Below are positions 4,936-8,323 of a stretch of 8,323 nt of DNA, piece after piece (position 1 is the first letter of the stretch; each line of letters begins with the position of its first letter). Position numbers and translations under genes: made by a program. The DNA comes from Nitrososphaerota archaeon (lineage in GTDB: Archaea > Thermoproteota > Nitrososphaeria > Nitrososphaerales > JACPRH01), in the NCBI GenBank assembly GCA_029460375.1, contig JARPAQ010000145.1, positions 1 to 8,323 on the forward strand, in the 5' to 3' direction. The notes beneath the pieces were generated by a model that had not been told where the DNA came from, ran no database searches, and worked only from the letters and a program-made list of their open reading frames with translations.

Positions 4936-7848
4936 GTGGACTGGCCCGCTATACAGGAGAAGTGGCGTAGACGGTGGGATGAAGCCCATATTTTTGAAGC
5001 CGATCCAGATCCAGATAGATCAAAGTTCTACCTTACAGTAGCATACCCTTACCCTAATTCACCTCAACACATAGGGCATGGGCGAACATACACCCTTACA
5101 GATGTCTACGCACGGTATAAACGGATGCAAGGCTACCAAGTGCTCTTCCCTATGGCTTTCCACTACACGGGGACGCCGATACTGGCTATGTCAGAGCGCA
5201 TAGAATCAGGTGACAAGGAGCTCATAGATACCTTCGCCGACATATACAAAGTGCCCCGAGAAGTAATCCCAACTCTTACAGAGCCGATAAAGATAGCGAA
5301 GTACTTCCACCAAGAGATAAAAGCCGGCATGAAGGAAATAGGCTACTCCATAGACTGGAGACGAGAATTCACAACCATAGACCCTCAGTACAGCACCTTC
5401 ATCCAGTGGCAGTTCAATAAACTCCGAGATAAGAACCTGATAACACGTGGAAGCCACCCTGTAGGATGGTGCCCCAAAGACGGAAGCCCCGTCGGTCAGC
5501 ATGACACACTTGGAGACGTGGAGCCTGAGATAGGGGAGTATACGCTGATAAAGTTCAGGCTGGACGACCACCAGCTTCCGACAGCTACACTGAGACCTGA
5601 AACCGTCTTCGGTGTGACTAATATCTGGATAAGACCCGAAGCGACATACGTAAAGGCCGATGTTGACGGTGAACCGTGGATAATCAGCCGAGAAGCCGCT
5701 GAAAAACTTCAGTACCTATCTATGAAGATAACTGTAAAAGAAGAGCTGAAAGGTTCAGATCTAGTCGGGAAGGAGGTGGAAAACCCCCTAACCAACACAA
5801 ATATACTTATCCTACCAGCATCGTTCGTAGACCCGAAGAACGGAACAGGCGTAGTTATGTCGGTTCCAGCCCATGCGCCGTACGATTATCAAGCGTTGAA
5901 GGATTTGGCTGCAGAGTCAGAAATCCTGAAGAAGCACAATATACCGCAGGAACTTGTCGAGTCGATCAAGATACCGGTTATAATAGCTTCAGAGGGGTAC
6001 AGCGGGATACCTTCAGAGCAGATTATAGAAAAGATGAAGATAACTGATCAGAACGACCCTAAGCTCGAAGATGCCACGGCAGAACTGTACAGGCATGAGT
6101 TCCATATAGGCGAGATGGCTGAAGGAACAGGAAGATATCGCGGTCTGCCGGTTTCAAAAGCTAGAGACTCGGTCAAAGATGATATGCTGAGCGCAGGTAC
6201 TGGGTACACCATCTATGAAATATTGAACCGGCCAGTTGTATGCAGATGCGGTACCGAATGCATAGTGAAGATATTCGAGAAACAGTGGTTCATAGACTAC
6301 GGTGACCAAGAGTGGAAGGACCTTGCGCGAAGATGCCTTGAACGAATCAAACTTCTGCCCGAAGATATACGTTCCGAATTTGAATATACAGTGGGTTGGC
6401 TGAAGAGAAAAGCCTGTGCTCGAAAGTCTGGGCTTGGCACAAACCTCCCGTGGGATGAAGAGTGGGTCATAGAGAGCCTGTCAGACTCTGTTATCTATAT
6501 GGCCTACTACCTGATATCTAAATATGTAAACACGTACAACTTAAAGACAGAGCAGCTCGGCCCTGATGTATTCGACTATATCCTCCTCGGCGAAGGAAAC
6601 TCCCAGAGTGTCGCGGAGAAGAACAGTCTTGATGAAGAGGTTCTGAAGCGGATGCGGGAAGAGTTCGAGTACTTCTACCCGCTGGACAGCAGACATTCGG
6701 GCCGTGATCTGGTTCCGAACCACCTCACCTTCTTCATATTCAACCACTCAGCTATATTTCCTGAAAAGGACTGGCCACGCCAGATAGTTGTAAACGGAAG
6801 CGTCCTTATGGAAGGAAAGAAGATGTCCAAATCCTTTGGGAACATCATCCCTCTGAGAGATGCTGTGAAGACCTATGGAGCAGACCCGTTAAGGCTGTCC
6901 ATATTAGCAACAGCCGAACTCCTACAGGACGCGGATCTGAGCCTCGGGCTTGTCAAGACCTTTAGGGAGAGGCTTGAACGGTTCTACGATACTGCAGTCT
7001 CCGTTATCGAGGATCGTGCAGTAGCAGATATGGGTGAGTTGAGAACCGAGGATAGGTGGATTATCAGCCGTCTTCAGAGGATTGTTGAGCAGGCGACTGA
7101 TGCAGTCAATAGGCTGCGTGTAAGGGAAGCGATACATAATATCGTGTATCAGGCTGATCAGGATGCTCAATGGTATCTCCGTAGAAGTCGAATCGATTCA
7201 GGTGAAGATAGAGCAAAGGTTATAGCTGAAGTTACCCATCAGCTTATAGAGACCCGAGTTAGGCTTCTGGCACCGTTCGCACCTTTCATCTCTGAAGAGA
7301 TATGGGAGTTGATGGGGCATAAGGATTTCATCTCTGCCGCTGGATGGCCTAAAGCAGACGAGTCCAAGATAGATATTAAAGCCGAGGAAGGCGAGGAGTT
7401 AGTGAAGGGTCTCCTTGATGACACCTTGAATATAGTCCGGGTTACAAAGATTAGGCCGAGTAGAGTCGTATACTACACGTCCTCTGAGTGGAAGTGGACG
7501 GTCTACCTATCGGCTCTTCAGCTGGCTGACGAAGGTTCTTTGGATACGGGTTCGCTGATGAAGGAGCTGATGGAGAACGGGGAGTTGAAGAGTCGAGCCA
7601 AGGAGGTTTCGGCTTTTGCTAAGAAGTTGGTTGAGGAGGTTAGAACTGTTCCTTCAGATATGCGTGAAAAGAGGATGAAGATCGGTATACTCGGAGAGTC
7701 CGGTATACTTGAGGCGGCTAAGGGCTTCCTAGAGAAGGAGCTGGGGGCCGATGTCTCGATTTATAACGAGGATGATTCCGGTAGATATGATACTAAGAAC
7801 AGGGCTGGTTTCTCAAAGCCGTACAGACCTGCGATATATGTTGAGTAA
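4936..7848 (+). CDS. leuS: Leucyl-tRNA synthetase, archaeal type
   Basis: This class I synthetase attaches leucine to tRNA-Leu and clears norvaline or isoleucine errors. The 970-residue length fits archaeal/eukaryal LeuRS. The Rossmann-fold core begins with AYPYPNSP and the HIGH motif at 45-48. The CP1 editing domain follows, with the Thr-rich segment TATLRPET (216-223) and GTGVVMSVPAHAPYDY (from 303), where D317 corresponds to the conserved editing aspartate. Next come CRCGTEC-type cysteines, the ESLSDSVIYMAYY segment and the catalytic loop GKKMSKSFGN with KMSKS at 629-633. An anticodon-binding helical bundle includes the IREAIHNI-like segment RVREAIHNIVYQ and LLAPFAPFISEEIWE. The archaeal C-terminal tRNA-binding extension ends in YRPAIYVE. 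Start is GTG 4936, 6 nt after alaS. The two form a synthetase pair in one transcript. All signature residues are intact. Confidence 0.97.
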   Translation: MDWPAIQEKWRRRWDEAHIFEADPDPDRSKFYLTVAYPYPNSPQHIGHGRTYTLTDVYARYKRMQGYQVLFPMAFHYTGTPILAMSERIESGDKELIDTFADIYKVPREVIPTLTEPIKIAKYFHQEIKAGMKEIGYSIDWRREFTTIDPQYSTFIQWQFNKLRDKNLITRGSHPVGWCPKDGSPVGQHDTLGDVEPEIGEYTLIKFRLDDHQLPTATLRPETVFGVTNIWIRPEATYVKADVDGEPWIISREAAEKLQYLSMKITVKEELKGSDLVGKEVENPLTNTNILILPASFVDPKNGTGVVMSVPAHAPYDYQALKDLAAESEILKKHNIPQELVESIKIPVIIASEGYSGIPSEQIIEKMKITDQNDPKLEDATAELYRHEFHIGEMAEGTGRYRGLPVSKARDSVKDDMLSAGTGYTIYEILNRPVVCRCGTECIVKIFEKQWFIDYGDQEWKDLARRCLERIKLLPEDIRSEFEYTVGWLKRKACARKSGLGTNLPWDEEWVIESLSDSVIYMAYYLISKYVNTYNLKTEQLGPDVFDYILLGEGNSQSVAEKNSLDEEVLKRMREEFEYFYPLDSRHSGRDLVPNHLTFFIFNHSAIFPEKDWPRQIVVNGSVLMEGKKMSKSFGNIIPLRDAVKTYGADPLRLSILATAELLQDADLSLGLVKTFRERLERFYDTAVSVIEDRAVADMGELRTEDRWIISRLQRIVEQATDAVNRLRVREAIHNIVYQADQDAQWYLRRSRIDSGEDRAKVIAEVTHQLIETRVRLLAPFAPFISEEIWELMGHKDFISAAGWPKADESKIDIKAEEGEELVKGLLDDTLNIVRVTKIRPSRVVYYTSSEWKWTVYLSALQLADEGSLDTGSLMKELMENGELKSRAKEVSAFAKKLVEEVRTVPSDMREKRMKIGILGESGILEAAKGFLEKELGADVSIYNEDDSGRYDTKNRAGFSKPYRPAIYVE

Positions 7849-7857
7849 ATGTCAAAA

Positions 7858-7898
7858 GCATTGCCTCTTCAAAGCAACGCTCTGAACTCCTCTTTTGT
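7858..7898 (+). terminator. Possible terminator after leuS
   Basis: An imperfect hairpin (GCATTGC 7858-7864 against GCAACGC 7874-7880, one mismatch, 9-nt loop) is followed by T-rich TCCTCTTTTGTT ending at 7898. It lies 10-50 nt beyond the leuS stop. Archaeal termination depends mainly on the U-rich part, so the hairpin may be incidental. Confidence 0.35.
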
Positions 7899-8071
7899 TA
7901 ATCTTGGGATTAGCATTACACTACAACTTCATCTCCCCAATACGATTTAGCATTCTCTAACGGGATTCCATGTACCTCAATTGAACTGAACTGCTAACGG
8001 GATACTGTTGCGTTATTTGTCTTGGCGAAGATGGGATCGGTACGTTTGCCGATGGAGTCGAATTTCTACAA

Positions 8072-8081
8072 ATACTTATAG
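8072..8081 (+). promoter_or_regulatory. TATA box for the exported-protein gene
   Basis: ATACTTATAG, preceded by a BRE-like TACAA, is centred about 26 nt before 8103. This predicts a transcript start at roughly 8098-8104, very close to the possible start codons GTG 8103 and TTG 8112. Confidence 0.5.
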
Positions 8082-8111
8082 GCAGCAAGCGTTCAAACAT
8101 AGGTGATTGGG

Positions 8112-8323
8112 TTGAAGAAGAGCGCCGCGTTATCTCTGGTCTTATTCGCCCTCCTAGTCTTCACCTCAACCTTAACCGCATATACCTCGGCGTTTGCGCC
8201 AAACGGCGTGTATACTCCGCTCAGACCTGAATGGATAAGGGAGGGTGACTATGTGACGTATTTGTACTCGGTAACGGCACAGGGGTTAACTGGAACTATT
8301 CACTTTAGAGTGACGACTCAGGA
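8112..8323 (+). CDS. Exported protein of unknown function, 5' part
   Basis: The reading frame runs off the right edge, with about 70 residues visible. It begins MKKSAALSLVLFALLV, two lysines followed by a long hydrophobic segment of about 25 residues that ends near TSAFAPNG. This is a typical Sec signal peptide, or an N-terminal membrane anchor, with a possible cleavage after AFA. No lipobox cysteine is seen. The mature start (VYTPLRPEWIREGDYVTYLY, then TGTIHFRV) looks like a beta-rich extracellular domain; I do not recognise the family. TTG 8112 is preceded by AGGTGA (8101-8106) at 5 nt. An in-frame GTG at 8103 would add MIG and suits a leaderless transcript from the TATA box at 8072-8081, so the start is undecided by three codons. 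It is a separate transcription unit from leuS. Confidence 0.75.
   Translation, partial: MKKSAALSLVLFALLVFTSTLTAYTSAFAPNGVYTPLRPEWIREGDYVTYLYSVTAQGLTGTIHFRVTTQ

Larger units (their letters stand above)
7849..8111. other. Intergenic spacer, no gene recognised
   Basis: About 260 bases separate leuS from the exported-protein gene. I see a possible terminator near its left end, two copies of the 10-mer CTAACGGGAT (7957-7966 and 7994-8003, 37 bp apart) and a TATA box near its right end. A 33-codon reading frame starts with the ATG directly abutting the leuS stop but looks like chance. No tRNA cloverleaf or C/D box pair was apparent by eye on either strand. Confidence 0.5.

Noticed and set aside
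7849..7950. 33-codon frame whose ATG directly follows the leuS stop, in the same frame
   Set aside because: It looked like a tiny downstream gene or a readthrough extension. It has no Shine-Dalgarno site, no recognisable pattern, and it covers the likely terminator, so chance is the better explanation.
7849..8111. A tRNA or C/D box guide RNA in the spacer
   Set aside because: I found no cloverleaf with a TTC-loop motif and no properly placed C and D boxes on either strand; isolated CTGA tetramers are expected by chance.

Overview
The window reads as a piece of archaeal chromosome made almost entirely of translation genes. The archaeal assignment rests on several points: ribosomal protein L10 (aP0) and an L12 of the archaeal acidic-tail type, an archaemetzincin, an archaeal-type AlaRS with an N-terminal cysteine-rich extension, a long archaeal-type LeuRS, TATA-box promoters about 30-45 nt ahead of starts, few strong Shine-Dalgarno sites at first genes, and frequent ATA/AGA/AGG codons. 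The short aP0 without an acidic tail leans toward the TACK side, perhaps Nitrososphaeria (Thaumarchaeota)-like. That placement is a low-confidence inference made without any search.

Layout. Positions 3-287 hold the C-terminal part of ribosomal protein L1, followed 2 nt later by rpl10/aP0 (290-1153), both on the plus strand. Next comes rpl12 (1184-1489) on the MINUS strand, convergent with rpl10; this gene normally follows rpl10 in the same orientation. A 121-bp divergent spacer with a clear TATA box (minus strand, for rpl12) separates it from an archaemetzincin zinc protease (1611-2153, plus, TTG start). Then follow alaS (2200-4929) and, 6 nt later, leuS (4936-7848, GTG start), evidently cotranscribed. 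A spacer of about 260 bp (7849-8111) holds a possible terminator and a TATA box. It leads into the 5' end of a gene for an exported protein that runs off the window (8112-8323).

How the genes fit together. L1, L10 and L12 build the L1 stalk and the L10/L12 stalk of the large subunit, which deals with tRNA exit and with recruitment of translation GTPases. AlaRS and LeuRS charge and proofread their tRNAs. The archaemetzincin and the exported protein have no evident role in translation. The main oddities are the single-gene inversion of rpl12 onto its own promoter, an aP0 with no acidic tail, a 47-bp homopyrimidine tract in rpl12 lying just beyond the rpl10 stop, and a shift in strand composition inside several plus-strand genes. 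I see no CRISPR array, mobile element, tRNA or rRNA, and no convincing undescribed system.
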